64,000 nt of DNA from NCBI RefSeq assembly GCF_009497775.1, contig NZ_CP031012.1:868001-932000 (forward strand), read 5' to 3'. This document shows, piece after piece, positions 41,476 through 50,734 of the stretch. The notes under the pieces were generated by a model. That model had not been told where the DNA came from. It saw only the letters and a program-made list of their open reading frames with translations, and ran no database searches. Source of the stretch: Alcaligenes faecalis. GTDB lineage: Bacteria; Pseudomonadota; Gammaproteobacteria; Burkholderiales; Burkholderiaceae_B. The position numbers and the translations under genes were made by a program. Within the stretch, counting starts at the first letter, position 1; each line of letters starts with the position of its first letter.

Positions 41476-42936
41476 ATGGAGCATGTCGATTTATCTTTGA
41501 AAGACCCGCATCCTGCCTTGCACAACGAGGACCTGGCGCCTTTGCCGCGACAAAAACGTTTGTGGGGCTGGTTCGAGATTTTCAACGTGTGGTCTAACGA
41601 TATTCAAAGTCTGTTTGGCTATACCTTGGCCGCCACTTTGTTTATTTCTTATGGTCTGAATGGTTGGGCTGTGTTTGCCGGCATTTTGCTGGCCGGTTTC
41701 ATTGTGATGGGGCTGGTGAACCTGAGTGGTAAACCCAGCGTGCTGTATGGCGTTCCCTATCCTGTGATTGCCCGTATCAGCATGGGTGTGAAGGGCGCGA
41801 AGTTTCCTGCCCTGGTGCGCGGGATTGTGGCCATCTTCTGGTACGGCGTGCAGACTTACTTTGCCTCTACGGCCCTGGCTCTGTTGTTCAATGCCTTGCT
41901 GGGGCACCCCGGCGGCGCCTTGTTTCTGGGCCTGGATTGGGTGGGCTGGCTGTCTTATGTCGTGGTCTGCATTTTGCAGTTGGGCATTTTCCTGATGGGC
42001 ATGAAGTGGATTACGCGCTTCCTGAACTGGGCAGGCCCTTTGGTGTATCTGGTGATGTTCGCCTTGCTGGCCGTGATTTGGTACAAGGCGGGCAGTGGTC
42101 TGCTCGATAAAGTGGGCGAGATCTTTGCCGGTAAAGGTTCTTACGAAGGCGGCCCCTTGATGGCTTTTGGCGCAGTTGTAGGCACCATGGTGGCGTACTT
42201 TGCTGCCGTCGTGATCAACTACGGCGACTTTTCGCGCTTTGTGAAAGACGAGCGCAGCATGCGTATCGGTAACTTCATGGGCTTGCCTGTCAGCCTGGCC
42301 GTGTTCTCTTTCCTGGCCTTGTTCATTACCGCAGGTACGGCTGTGCTGTTTGGTGAAACCTTGACCAACCCCACTGATATTGTGGATCGCGTCGATAGCC
42401 TGGCGTTGACGGTGATCGCGGCCTTGACCTTCTTTGCCGCAACCGTGGGTATCAACCTGGTGGCGAACTTCATTCCACCGGCTTTTGACTTGGCTAACCT
42501 GAAGCCCGAGCTGATCTCTGCCAAGATGGGCGGCATTCTGACCGCCGTGATTGCCTTCTTTATCGGTGCCTTGTGGCTGCCTTTGATCAGCGCCATCGGG
42601 ATTACCGGCTTTGTGGATACCTTAGGCGCTTTGCTGGCACCCTTGTACGGCATCATGATTGTGGACTTCTACTTGATCCGCAAACAGCGCGTGGTGGTGT
42701 CGGACCTGTTCAGCCTGGAAGAGAGCGGTACTTACTACTTCCAGAACGGCTGGAACAAGCGTGCGATGGCGGCATTCTTCCTGGCCGCGGTGTTCTCGGT
42801 GGCGACCGTGTGGGTGCCTGCACTGGCGAATTTGGCGGGTTACGGCTGGCTGATCGGTGCCTTGTTGGGTGGCGTATTCCAATACGTGGCCATGCGCACC
42901 AAAGTCTTGCCCAAGCTGAGCAGCGCTTCGGTGTAA
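41476..42936 (+). CDS. NCS1-family nucleobase permease (cytosine/allantoin type)
   Basis: An inner-membrane symporter of 486 residues with about 12 helices. It belongs to the NCS1 family, which imports cytosine, uracil, allantoin, hydantoins or thiamine-related compounds. Family marks are LWGWFEIFNVWSNDIQSLFGYTLAATL, the PVIARISMGVKGAKFPALVRGIVAIFWYGVQTYFAS segment and NYGDFSRFVKD. The start at 41476 is chosen because GAGGGG (41464-41469) lies six bases upstream; the longest frame begins 30 codons earlier. No catabolic genes flank it, so its substrate cannot be fixed. Confidence 0.88.
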   Translation: MEHVDLSLKDPHPALHNEDLAPLPRQKRLWGWFEIFNVWSNDIQSLFGYTLAATLFISYGLNGWAVFAGILLAGFIVMGLVNLSGKPSVLYGVPYPVIARISMGVKGAKFPALVRGIVAIFWYGVQTYFASTALALLFNALLGHPGGALFLGLDWVGWLSYVVVCILQLGIFLMGMKWITRFLNWAGPLVYLVMFALLAVIWYKAGSGLLDKVGEIFAGKGSYEGGPLMAFGAVVGTMVAYFAAVVINYGDFSRFVKDERSMRIGNFMGLPVSLAVFSFLALFITAGTAVLFGETLTNPTDIVDRVDSLALTVIAALTFFAATVGINLVANFIPPAFDLANLKPELISAKMGGILTAVIAFFIGALWLPLISAIGITGFVDTLGALLAPLYGIMIVDFYLIRKQRVVVSDLFSLEESGTYYFQNGWNKRAMAAFFLAAVFSVATVWVPALANLAGYGWLIGALLGGVFQYVAMRTKVLPKLSSASV

Positions 42937-42969
42937 AAACCGCCGTTCGGCTCAAAAACGGTCTCTTTG

Positions 42970-43020
42970 AACGGCCCCTTGGCAGTCGGATACGATCCGG
43001 CGGTCAAGGGGCCGTTTTCA
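42970..43020. terminator. Terminator between the NCS1 gene and miaA
   Basis: AACGGCCCCTTG (42970-42981) and CAAGGGGCCGTT (43005-43016) form a perfect 12-bp stem followed by TTTT-type sequence, 34 nt after the permease stop and facing the convergent miaA. Confidence 0.87.
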
Positions 43021-43043
43021 CAAGCGCGTCTTTTACGTGTGTA

Positions 43044-43982
43044 TCAGGCTGGCCAGATCTGGCGTGCCGCTTGCACAATCTGCTCGGCGGCTTGCGGGTT
43101 TTGACAGTTGAATTGCAGACGCTCGGGTTCGGAGCGCAGCCAGGTCAATTGACGCTTGGCCAACTGACGAGTCGCGGCAATAGCCTGTTCAATAGCCAAG
43201 TCCAGGCTGACTTCGCCGTCCAGGTACGACCACAGTTGCCGATAGCCCACACAGCGAATGGAGGGCAGGCCGGGATGCAAATCAGGGCGCTGGTACAGCT
43301 GCTCCACTTCCTGCAGCAAGCCTTGCCCGATCATGTCGTGATAGCGCGCCGCAATACGCTTATGCAGCCAGGACCGGTCCTCCGGCTCCAGGCTCATGGT
43401 GATGTATTGATGGCTTTCTTCTTGTGGCTGGGCTTTGTCCTTGAGCCAGTCGCTCATGGTCTTGCCGCTGATATGGAAAATCTCCAGTGCGCGTTGAATG
43501 CGTTGACTATCGCGGGGAGCCAGACGGGCAGCTGTTACCGGATCGATGCGGGCCAGCTCTTCGTGCATGCCGGGCCAGCCGATTTCCTGGGCGCGCTCAT
43601 CCAGTTGCTGGCGAATGGCGGGGTCGGCCTGCGGCAAGTCGTTCAGGCCTTCACGCAAGGCTTTGTAATACAGCATGGTGCCGCCACACAGCACGGGGTA
43701 ATGCCCGCGTGCCCGGATTTCCTGAATCAGGCGGGTCGCGTCGGTGGCGAACTCCGCCGCCGAATAGCTTTCTACCGGGTCGCGTATATCCAGCAAGTGG
43801 TGGGGGATAGCGGCTTGTTCCTCGGCACTGGGCTTGGCGGTGCCAATGTCCATGTCACGGTAAATCGTGGCCGAGTCCATCACAATCACTTCAATCGGCC
43901 AATGTTGGGCCAAGGTGTGCGTGGTCGCGCTTTTGCCACTGGCCGTCGGGCCAGCCAGGCACAGAATGGGTAAATCGTTCAT
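43044..43982 (-). CDS. miaA: tRNA dimethylallyltransferase
   Basis: MiaA puts a dimethylallyl group on A37 of tRNAs that read UNN codons. The 312 residues start [25 protein letters not shown], a P-loop that in this family also grips the prenyl diphosphate, followed by [17 protein letters not shown] and the FxxGTMLYY-like [12 protein letters not shown]. The ATG overlaps the mutL stop codon by four bases (ATGA), so 43982 is preferred to a start within mutL. The mutL-miaA pair is conserved through proteobacteria. Confidence 0.95.
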   Translation of the reverse strand: MNDLPILCLAGPTASGKSATTHTLAQHWPIEVIVMDSATIYRDMDIGTAKPSAEEQAAIPHHLLDIRDPVESYSAAEFATDATRLIQEIRARGHYPVLCGGTMLYYKALREGLNDLPQADPAIRQQLDERAQEIGWPGMHEELARIDPVTAARLAPRDSQRIQRALEIFHISGKTMSDWLKDKAQPQEESHQYITMSLEPEDRSWLHKRIAARYHDMIGQGLLQEVEQLYQRPDLHPGLPSIRCVGYRQLWSYLDGEVSLDLAIEQAIAATRQLAKRQLTWLRSEPERLQFNCQNPQAAEQIVQAARQIWPA

Positions 43983-45853
43983 TGTCCACGCATAAAAAGT
44001 TTGTCCAGCTCGCTGAGCTTCCATTGGAACCAGGTGGGGCGGCCGTGATTGCACAGGTCAGCCCGGTCGGTTTGTTCCATCTTGCGAAGCAGAGCGTTCA
44101 TCTCGGGAATGCTCAGGCGGCGATTGGCGCGTACGGCACCGTGGCAGGCCATGGTGGAGAGCAGTTCATTGCGTTGCTCATCCAGATGGCGTGACGAGCC
44201 TACCTGCGCCAGGTCGCGCAGTACGGCACGGGCCAGGGATTCTATATCGCCTTGAGCCAGGAGGGCTGGGACGGCACGCACGGCCATGGTGGCGGGGCCT
44301 GCCGGGTTCATGCGCAGGCCCAGATCGGCCAGCGTTTCCTGATGCTCGTCCAGCAAAGCGATGTCGCTTTCCGAGCAACTGAATACAACCGGCACCAGCA
44401 GATCCTGGCGGGGCAGTTCGCGGCCATCCAGAGCCTGCTTCAATTGTTCGTAAACCACGCGTTCATGCGCGGCGTGCATGTCCACCAGAATCATGCCCTG
44501 ACGCGTTTCGGACAGGATATAGATGCCGTGCAACTGGCCCAGAGCCATGCCCAGGGGGAACTCGTCTGTCGCGCTGTCTGCCTCGCTTTGATAGCTGGTG
44601 ACTGGCGTGTTGCTGGGAACAGGCTCAATCGGGCGGTACATGCTTTTCCAGTCGGCACTGCCGCCACCAGATGGCTCGCGCAGGCTGAAACTGGATTGCC
44701 AGCCTTGGCGAGCTGGATGGCTGTACGGCATGGCGGGTTCGCTGCTGGTATAGGAGCTGCTGGGTGCGCCAGGAGTGGCCGAAGGAGGGTAGGGCGTGCC
44801 CGTTATAGGAGGCTGGGTAGCGCCTTCAGGTAAAGGCATGGCGGCAACTGGCGTTTCCCCGGCCATGCTGCCTTGCGCCAAGGTTTGTCCGACAGACTGC
44901 AGCACAAAGCGGTACACGGCGCCGCTGTCACGGAAGCGGACTTCATGCTTGGCGGGGTGTACGTTCACATCCAGCGTGGAGGGGGCAATGTCCAGAAACA
45001 GGGCATAGGCAGGCTGGCGATCCCCATGCAGCACATCGGCATAGGCACTGCGTATGGCGTGTGAGACGGTGCGATCACGCACAAAGCGGCCATTCACAAA
45101 CAGGAATTGCTTGTCTCCACTGGGGCGAGCGTGGGCCGGGTGAATCACCAGACCACGCAAGCTGATCAGGCCCTGTTCCTGGGCAACAGGCAGGCTTTGC
45201 TCAATAAATTCTTTGCCCAAAATATCCAGCAGACGCTGTTCCAGCGTGCCGCTGCGCCAGTGGCGTTGGGGCTTGTCATTGTGAAACAGACGGAAAGCGA
45301 TCTGCGGCTGTGCCAAAGCAATGCGCTCCAGGGCGGTCACGCAGTGGCCGTACTCCGTACCTTCCGTACGCAGAAACTTGCGACGGGCGGGGATCTCGTC
45401 AAACAGCTGACGTACATCCACATGCGTGCCAATCTGCCCGGAGGCAGGCTGAGGCTCACCTTGGCCCAGCGAATATTCCCAGGCGTGCGAATCGTCTTGC
45501 GTGCGCGAGTTGATCGTCAGACGGGCTACCGAGGCAATCGAGGGCAGAGCCTCACCCCGAAAGCCCATGGAGGCCACGGACTCCAGCTCTTCCAGCGAAC
45601 GAATCTTGCTGGTGGCATGTTGGAGCAGCGCCAGGGGCAATTCTTCCTGGGTGATGCCGTGGCCATCGTCGCTGACGGAGATGCGGCGTATGCCGCCGCC
45701 GTCCAGACGAATCTCGATGGCACTGGCTCCGGCATCAATGGCGTTTTCCAGCAATTCCTTCAGGACAGATGCCGGGCGCTCGATAACCTCACCGGCTGCA
45801 ATTTGGCTTACAAGCAAGTCCGGGAGTGGGATAATACGGCGTCTTGATGACAT
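43979..45853 (-). CDS. mutL: DNA mismatch repair protein MutL with endonuclease motif
   Basis: MutL links mismatch detection by MutS to strand incision. The 624-residue protein has the GHKL ATPase motifs [17 protein letters not shown] and [14 protein letters not shown], a Pro/Ser-rich linker and a C-terminal dimerisation domain. That domain contains [12 protein letters not shown] (458-469), which fits D-x-H-A-x2-E-x4-E, the metal-binding motif of MutL proteins that nick DNA themselves, along with [12 protein letters not shown] and CNHGRP. E. coli MutL lacks this and relies on MutH. The start at 45853 begins [14 protein letters not shown] as in homologues. Confidence 0.95.
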   Translation of the reverse strand: MSSRRRIIPLPDLLVSQIAAGEVIERPASVLKELLENAIDAGASAIEIRLDGGGIRRISVSDDGHGITQEELPLALLQHATSKIRSLEELESVASMGFRGEALPSIASVARLTINSRTQDDSHAWEYSLGQGEPQPASGQIGTHVDVRQLFDEIPARRKFLRTEGTEYGHCVTALERIALAQPQIAFRLFHNDKPQRHWRSGTLEQRLLDILGKEFIEQSLPVAQEQGLISLRGLVIHPAHARPSGDKQFLFVNGRFVRDRTVSHAIRSAYADVLHGDRQPAYALFLDIAPSTLDVNVHPAKHEVRFRDSGAVYRFVLQSVGQTLAQGSMAGETPVAAMPLPEGATQPPITGTPYPPSATPGAPSSSYTSSEPAMPYSHPARQGWQSSFSLREPSGGGSADWKSMYRPIEPVPSNTPVTSYQSEADSATDEFPLGMALGQLHGIYILSETRQGMILVDMHAAHERVVYEQLKQALDGRELPRQDLLVPVVFSCSESDIALLDEHQETLADLGLRMNPAGPATMAVRAVPALLAQGDIESLARAVLRDLAQVGSSRHLDEQRNELLSTMACHGAVRANRRLSIPEMNALLRKMEQTDRADLCNHGRPTWFQWKLSELDKLFMRGQ

Positions 45854-45998
45854 AGGGCGGCTGGCCTTGTGTGTATTCAGGGTTGAACGATACAAGTTCA
45901 ACGGGTTTCAAACGGTAGCGGCTTATTTTAACCGCTTGCTCTATGGTGTCGGTCTGGACAGTATCGGACTGGCTGGATTGTTATTTTGGTGTGGAACT

Positions 45999-46649
45999 AT
46001 GCCCGATTTACTCAGCATGATCCTTCATATTGACCAATACCTGGGTGTGTGGGTCGAGCAGTATGGAGCCTGGATTTATCTTGTTCTGTTCTTGATTATA
46101 TTTGGCGAGACCGGGCTTGTGGTTTTGCCATTCCTGCCGGGCGACTCCTTGCTGTTTATTGCCGGAGCCTTTGGCGCTTCGGGCATGCTGGACCCGGTCA
46201 TGCTCGGTGGCCTGCTGATCGTGGCAGCCGTGCTGGGCAATACCGTGAACTATCACGTAGGGCGGTATATAGGCCCGAAAGTCTTTACCCAGGAATCCCG
46301 ATTCCTGGATCGCCGTGCCCTGGTCAAAACCCATGCTTTCTATGAAAAACATGGTGGCAAGACCATCGTCATTTCCCGTTTCCTGCCCTTGTTCCGTACC
46401 TTCGCACCCTTTGTGGCCGGTGTGGGCCATATGAATGCCATGCGCTTTCAGATGTACAACATTACCGGCGCGGTACTGTGGATTTGCAGCTTGATTACTT
46501 TGGGCTACTTCTTTGGCAATGTTCCGTTCATCAAGGCGCATTTAAATACGATTGTGCTGATCGGTATTGCCGCGGCGGCAGTGCCTGTTGTGGTTGGGGC
46601 TTTGTGGAAGATCTTCAAGCGTAAAAGCAAGAGTGATTCGGCTCTGTAA
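45999..46649 (+). CDS. DedA family membrane protein
   Basis: A 216-residue inner-membrane protein of the DedA/VTT family, which is linked to flipping of undecaprenyl phosphate and phospholipids and to membrane potential. The family signature is GETGLVVLPFLPGDSLLFIAGAFGA near residue 38 and the conserved R in FLPLFRTFAPFVAGVGHM. About five hydrophobic segments and a basic tail (KIFKRKSKS) are visible. The start at 45999 is far downstream of the open-frame start, which lies antisense to mutL. It is divergent from mutL and monocistronic. Confidence 0.9.
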   Translation: MPDLLSMILHIDQYLGVWVEQYGAWIYLVLFLIIFGETGLVVLPFLPGDSLLFIAGAFGASGMLDPVMLGGLLIVAAVLGNTVNYHVGRYIGPKVFTQESRFLDRRALVKTHAFYEKHGGKTIVISRFLPLFRTFAPFVAGVGHMNAMRFQMYNITGAVLWICSLITLGYFFGNVPFIKAHLNTIVLIGIAAAAVPVVVGALWKIFKRKSKSDSAL

Positions 46650-46711
46650 GCGGGGCGCCCCTCCGGTTTATATATTTGGAATGAGAAAAGGGTGCATCTG
46701 CCCGCTTTTCA

Positions 46712-47686
46712 TCAAACTGGTGTGTCGTGAGCCGGAGCTTCGCTAAATCTTCCCAGGCCTACGGTGGTTAAGATATTGTTACGTCGCAGTAGCCAAAGCG
46801 CTTCGATGCCCATGCGTTGTGCCAAGGCCATGCCATCGCTTCCGCTCGCCAGCAAGGCAGTGGCCCAAGCATCGGCCTGCATGCAGTCCGGAGCCAGGAC
46901 CGTTACTGACGCGATGTCGTTGCGTACCGGTGCGCGGCGTTTGCTGTCCATGGTGTGTGCCACGCGCACATCACCTAGCTGTATGAAATTCCGATAATCG
47001 CCCGAGGTGGCGATGGACAGATCATGCAGCTCAACCACGCTATGAGTCGAACGCAGCCCTGGCTGGGGATACTCGATCGCTACAGCCCAGGGTTGGCCTT
47101 GGTATTGGCTGTTCAGCGCGCGAAGTTCTCCATCCAGTGCAAGTAGAGCGTGTTTGATGCCATGCTGGCGTAGCACCAGGGCCATACGGTCTACTGCGTA
47201 GCCTTTGGCGATCCCGCACAGGTCCAGTTGTATAGCCGCGTGCTTGATGGCGCGGCCTGCGTCCATGTCCAGCTCCAGCGTGTCGTAAGCGGGGTTGGGG
47301 CATGCCTTAGCGGCACGACGGATGGCAGAAGCATCGGGACTGCTTCGCGCAGGGCCAAACCCCCACGCTGCCACTACGTCTCCCAGGCCAGGGTCAAAGG
47401 CGCCTTGGCTGCGCCGGTTGATGTCCAAAGCACAGGCTAATACTTCAAGAATTGCTGGCGGTAAATCTAGCCATGTGCCTGGAGGGGTTCGGTTGAGCCG
47501 GTTCAGATCACTGTCAGCTAGCCAGGGGGACATTTGCCTATCTACTTGCTGGACGGCGTCCGCCAGATCCTGCTGAAGGCCTGCCACCTCTATGGTGTCG
47601 GCTGTCTCGACAATGGCTGACCAGCGGGTGCCCATGGTCGGGCCGTTCAGCGTCAGGCGTTGTGGTTCAGAAGAGGTCTTCGGCAT
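46712..47686 (-). CDS. apbE: ApbE-type FAD:protein FMN transferase, no signal peptide visible
   Basis: ApbE cleaves FAD and attaches FMN to a Thr or Ser of a target protein. The 324 residues carry LNGPTMGTRWSA at the N-terminus, DPGLGDVVAAWGF, LDLCGIAKGYAVDRM and IATSGDYRNF, with the metal-site region ADAWATALLASG in the C-terminal third. Most ApbE proteins are exported lipoproteins, but here the coding frame opens only 14 residues before the fold begins and I see no signal peptide. It overlaps the flavoreductase gene by 20 bases and is the last gene of the redox operon. The likely client is the DUF2271 protein. Confidence 0.92.
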   Translation of the reverse strand: MPKTSSEPQRLTLNGPTMGTRWSAIVETADTIEVAGLQQDLADAVQQVDRQMSPWLADSDLNRLNRTPPGTWLDLPPAILEVLACALDINRRSQGAFDPGLGDVVAAWGFGPARSSPDASAIRRAAKACPNPAYDTLELDMDAGRAIKHAAIQLDLCGIAKGYAVDRMALVLRQHGIKHALLALDGELRALNSQYQGQPWAVAIEYPQPGLRSTHSVVELHDLSIATSGDYRNFIQLGDVRVAHTMDSKRRAPVRNDIASVTVLAPDCMQADAWATALLASGSDGMALAQRMGIEALWLLRRNNILTTVGLGRFSEAPAHDTPV

Positions 47687-49850
47687 AGCGTTCGTTCTCC
47701 TTGAGCCAGGCTAGGCTTTTGCCCATATCGATGAGGATGTTGTCCAGCTCCTGTCTTACTGCCTGAGCCATGGGGCGGCTGCCACAAACACGGACAAGCG
47801 CCCCTTTCTCCAAAAGCGTGCGGATTTTTTGGGCGTCTCGGCGCACTGCTTCTTGAACATAACCGCCACCGTTAGACATCCGGGAAAAAGTCGTGTTTAG
47901 CTCGCGTAGATGACCTTGAGCCTGCCAGTCTTTAAGCTCTGCACCAAAATAGAAGTCCAGATTGCAATCACGTGTGCCGTAGTACAAATACATAGGGCGG
48001 TGTCGTGTGTTGTCCCGAACGAAACCGGCAAGTGGCGCCACTCCAGTTCCTGCCCCGATCAGTAGTACTGGGCGGCGGGAGTAGGTAAGCGTGAATCCGG
48101 GGTTAGGCCGAATGAATGCTTGAATTTGATCCCCGATACGCAGGTTGTGTAAATAGGGGGAGCAAGCACCGCCGTTTGTATGTCGTACGCAAATTTCTAC
48201 GAACTTGTCTTGCTTGCCCGAAGCCAGTGAGTAGTAACGCGGGACGGATTGGTCTCCGGGAGGCAGAATGCCTAACAAGTCTCCGGCTGCGAAGCGAGAC
48301 AGATGCTGGCTGGGCAGTGCAAAGCGCAGGATGACGGCAGGCTCGCCCGCGGCACCGGGAAAGTCTTGTCGTGATAGCAGGGTGAGGGAGGCCGTGCGTG
48401 GCAGGCGTGCCTGATAGTCCAGTGGTACAGGCTGCCCCAGTTTGTCGGATAGGGTGCGTCCCCAGCGAGCAAATTCCTGGGGAGACTGCTGATGGATGCG
48501 CTCCAGCGCCAGCAAGAACGCCCAGCCCTTTTTCTGCAGGGTTTGGTCAAGCGCTTCGGCAAACCCGCAGAAGGCTGGGAATTGGCGGTCACCGAAACCT
48601 AACACGCTCATTTGAGCGTCGGTGGGCGGATGCTTGGCGATTAGCTTGAGTGCTTTTTGCGCATGGGCGGGAGGTTGGCCTTCTCCGTACGTGGCGGCCA
48701 GGATATACACATGACGGGCCGCTGGCGGTATTCGCCAGTTCTCAAGCGCTGTTGTATGAACGTGGTACCCCATGGCTTTGAGTGCATCGTTCAGGGCTTG
48801 AGCAAACCCCCAGGTGCTGCCCCCTTCACTGGCGACAAAAATGAGACTGTCAGCCTGGGTCAGGGGACTGTTCCCTTTGATGGAAGGACGGCTGCGGCGA
48901 GCTGCCCACCAGATTAGGACACCTGTGAACCAGAACAAGGGGATGCTGGCCCCTGACAGGCCAAGGGCAATGGCCCAGAACCAGGCCCCATCTCCTGTGT
49001 GCAAGAGTATTACCCAATCGTAGATACGTTGTGCTGGTGTGGAGTCCTCCCAGGCTAAGGTTTGCCCGTTATATTGGTCCGCCCAGCCCTGTCCCTGAGC
49101 GGTGATAATGCGCCAAGTGTCTTGAGGGTCTTCAGACGTTGGCAGGCTGAGTCTTTGTAGGTCCTGCACACGTAAGGTTTGAAGAAGATCGATTTGCTTG
49201 GGGTGAAGTGGCGGCTGTCCGGTGGCTTGTGAGCTCAGTTCAGGTTCTGTATCCGGCGTCAGGACGATCAGATCGAACGTGCTTGCGCTCATGTAGAGTG
49301 CGGTGGCTGAGGACAGGGCCAGGAGTAGTAAAATGACCCTGCCGCTTAGGACATGTAGGCGTTGGGGAAGGGTGCCGCGAACGGGACCGGCCAGTCCACG
49401 CCATCCTCCCATGCGACGCAGCAGTAGCACCAGCCCTGAAACAGATAGAGCCAGCATGGCCAGGGCAACCATGGCTGCTGTAATGCGTCCCGGATCGTCC
49501 AGTAAAAAGGTGCGATGTAGGTTTTTTACCCAGCGTGGCAAAAGAGAGGCTTGGTAATCTCCAAGTATCGTGCCGTTTGCCGGGTCTACACGGACGGCTT
49601 GGGCTTGCCCACCCTCAAACGCATAAACAACGAGGATGCCCGAAGGCAAACGACGGATCTCTTCTGCTCCAGGGACAGTGCCTTGTACACGTTCCACTAG
49701 CGTGGCAAGAGGCAGATCAGACTCGGTGGGAGCCGCCTGCATAGCGTTGCGTAGGGGTTCGAGTGCCAACATCGCGCCCGTGATGCCCAGTACCAGGGCG
49801 AGGGTGCCCGCCACTAGTCCCAGCCATCGGTGGACAAATCGCCAGATCAT
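47667..49850 (-). CDS. PepSY-TM/flavodoxin/ferredoxin-reductase fusion, transmembrane flavoreductase
   Basis: The 727 residues form an electron-transfer chain across the inner membrane. A PepSY-associated membrane domain occupies about residues 1-320 with helices near 9-30, 124-144, 171-188 and 288-316; H7, H112, H166 and H284 are candidate haem ligands. A flavodoxin-like domain follows (SEGGSTWGFAQAL 341-353, ATYGEGQPPAHA 386-397), then an FAD domain (RYYSLAS 538-544) and an NAD(P) domain (GAGTGVAPLAGF 599-610). This plan is like the sulphite-reductase flavoprotein. It should take electrons from NADPH inside and pass them to periplasmic partners. It starts nine bases after DUF2271. Confidence 0.88.
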   Translation of the reverse strand: MIWRFVHRWLGLVAGTLALVLGITGAMLALEPLRNAMQAAPTESDLPLATLVERVQGTVPGAEEIRRLPSGILVVYAFEGGQAQAVRVDPANGTILGDYQASLLPRWVKNLHRTFLLDDPGRITAAMVALAMLALSVSGLVLLLRRMGGWRGLAGPVRGTLPQRLHVLSGRVILLLLALSSATALYMSASTFDLIVLTPDTEPELSSQATGQPPLHPKQIDLLQTLRVQDLQRLSLPTSEDPQDTWRIITAQGQGWADQYNGQTLAWEDSTPAQRIYDWVILLHTGDGAWFWAIALGLSGASIPLFWFTGVLIWWAARRSRPSIKGNSPLTQADSLIFVASEGGSTWGFAQALNDALKAMGYHVHTTALENWRIPPAARHVYILAATYGEGQPPAHAQKALKLIAKHPPTDAQMSVLGFGDRQFPAFCGFAEALDQTLQKKGWAFLLALERIHQQSPQEFARWGRTLSDKLGQPVPLDYQARLPRTASLTLLSRQDFPGAAGEPAVILRFALPSQHLSRFAAGDLLGILPPGDQSVPRYYSLASGKQDKFVEICVRHTNGGACSPYLHNLRIGDQIQAFIRPNPGFTLTYSRRPVLLIGAGTGVAPLAGFVRDNTRHRPMYLYYGTRDCNLDFYFGAELKDWQAQGHLRELNTTFSRMSNGGGYVQEAVRRDAQKIRTLLEKGALVRVCGSRPMAQAVRQELDNILIDMGKSLAWLKENERYAEDLF

Positions 49851-49859
49851 GTGGATTCC

Positions 49860-50339
49860 TTACTGCAACTGATAGGTCAGGGATTGAATATATTGTTTGC
49901 CTGCCTGTGCCGCCCCTGCGTTACTGGTACTGAGGGGGACGCGGATTTCCGAAGGGCTGTCTCGCATGTCTTCGGCGGCGGCGTCGATGCGGATTTCGTA
50001 GCCAGCGTCGATCAGGGCTGCCTCGAGCTCTGCCGTCACCTCCAAAGTACGTCCGGCACCGACGCTGGCGCCGGTGATCCCCTGAAGGCGTTGATTATCG
50101 TTGGCGGACAAGCGATTCCAGTCTGACAAATGTTTGTAGTATTTTGCTTTACCGCCGGCTACCCACAGAGTGCGGACATATGCCCCTTGGGCATCGGTTA
50201 GATAGATCGCCAAATAGGCCCCGTCACCGCCATAGTTTTTGAGGGTGGTGGAGAGTGCGACGGTACGGCCCTGCGCTAAAGAGGGCAGGGCCAATGTACA
50301 GGCAGCCGCTAAGGTGGTGAGAAGAAAACGCTTGGACAT
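49860..50339 (-). CDS. DUF2271 periplasmic protein with a candidate flavinylation motif
   Basis: A 159-residue protein with a Sec-type signal peptide (MSKRFLLTTLAAACTLALPSLAQG). The remainder matches DUF2271, predicted to be a periplasmic beta-rich domain. Residues 81-92 read DNQRLQGITGAS; I88-T-G-A-S92 resembles the (S/T)-G-A-(T/S) motif on which ApbE places FMN. Together with apbE in the same operon this supports a covalently flavinylated electron carrier. The acceptor residue would be S92, which is inference. It lies between the small PepSY gene and the flavoreductase. Confidence 0.85.
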   Translation of the reverse strand: MSKRFLLTTLAAACTLALPSLAQGRTVALSTTLKNYGGDGAYLAIYLTDAQGAYVRTLWVAGGKAKYYKHLSDWNRLSANDNQRLQGITGASVGAGRTLEVTAELEAALIDAGYEIRIDAAAEDMRDSPSEIRVPLSTSNAGAAQAGKQYIQSLTYQLQ

Positions 50340-50413
50340 AATGGTGCTCCAGTTTGAACAAGGGAAACGACTGTAGGGGTGAGGCTGATTTGGCGGGCGT
50401 AGCGGTGAGAGCC

Positions 50414-50734
50414 TTAGTGATTTCTTGTGCGCTCACGTGCGCGTTCGGGTTGGTCATGAGCATCGCGTACTTTCATTTTCACGATGCGCAGTGTTTGTGG
50501 GTCAAGTTTGGCTTTGAATGAACGGCCCTGAGCATCTCGCCCGCGGATTTCATAGCATCCGTCGTCAATTTTCAGACGCTGCACCTGCCAGCCTAGGTTG
50601 GCTGCATGTTCCAGGGCGGCATCTCGGCTTTGCCATTGCTGCACAGGGACATCACAATCGTCGTCAGCACTGGCTGGCGCGCTCATTAGAGATAGGCAGA
50701 GGTACGCAATGAGCAGGTAGGGGCGGTGTGTCAT
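50414..50734 (-). CDS. Small periplasmic PepSY-domain protein
   Basis: A 106-residue protein with a signal peptide (cleavage near ASA, residue 23) and a single PepSY domain (SRDAALEHAANLGWQVQRLKIDDGCYEIRGRDAQGRSFKAKLDPQTLRIVKMK). C27 and C60 could form a disulphide. The C-terminus is highly charged. PepSY domains often accompany membrane redox proteins. It heads the operon PepSY-DUF2271-flavoreductase-apbE. The start at 50734 has AAGGAAAAAAC upstream; a frame 81 codons longer lacks support. Confidence 0.85.
   Translation of the reverse strand: MTHRPYLLIAYLCLSLMSAPASADDDCDVPVQQWQSRDAALEHAANLGWQVQRLKIDDGCYEIRGRDAQGRSFKAKLDPQTLRIVKMKVRDAHDQPERARERTRNH

Noticed and set aside
46652..46661. GGGGCGCCCC palindrome after the DedA gene as a terminator or operator
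   Set aside because: A ten-base palindrome with no loop cannot form a normal terminator hairpin, and in GC-rich DNA it can arise by chance.
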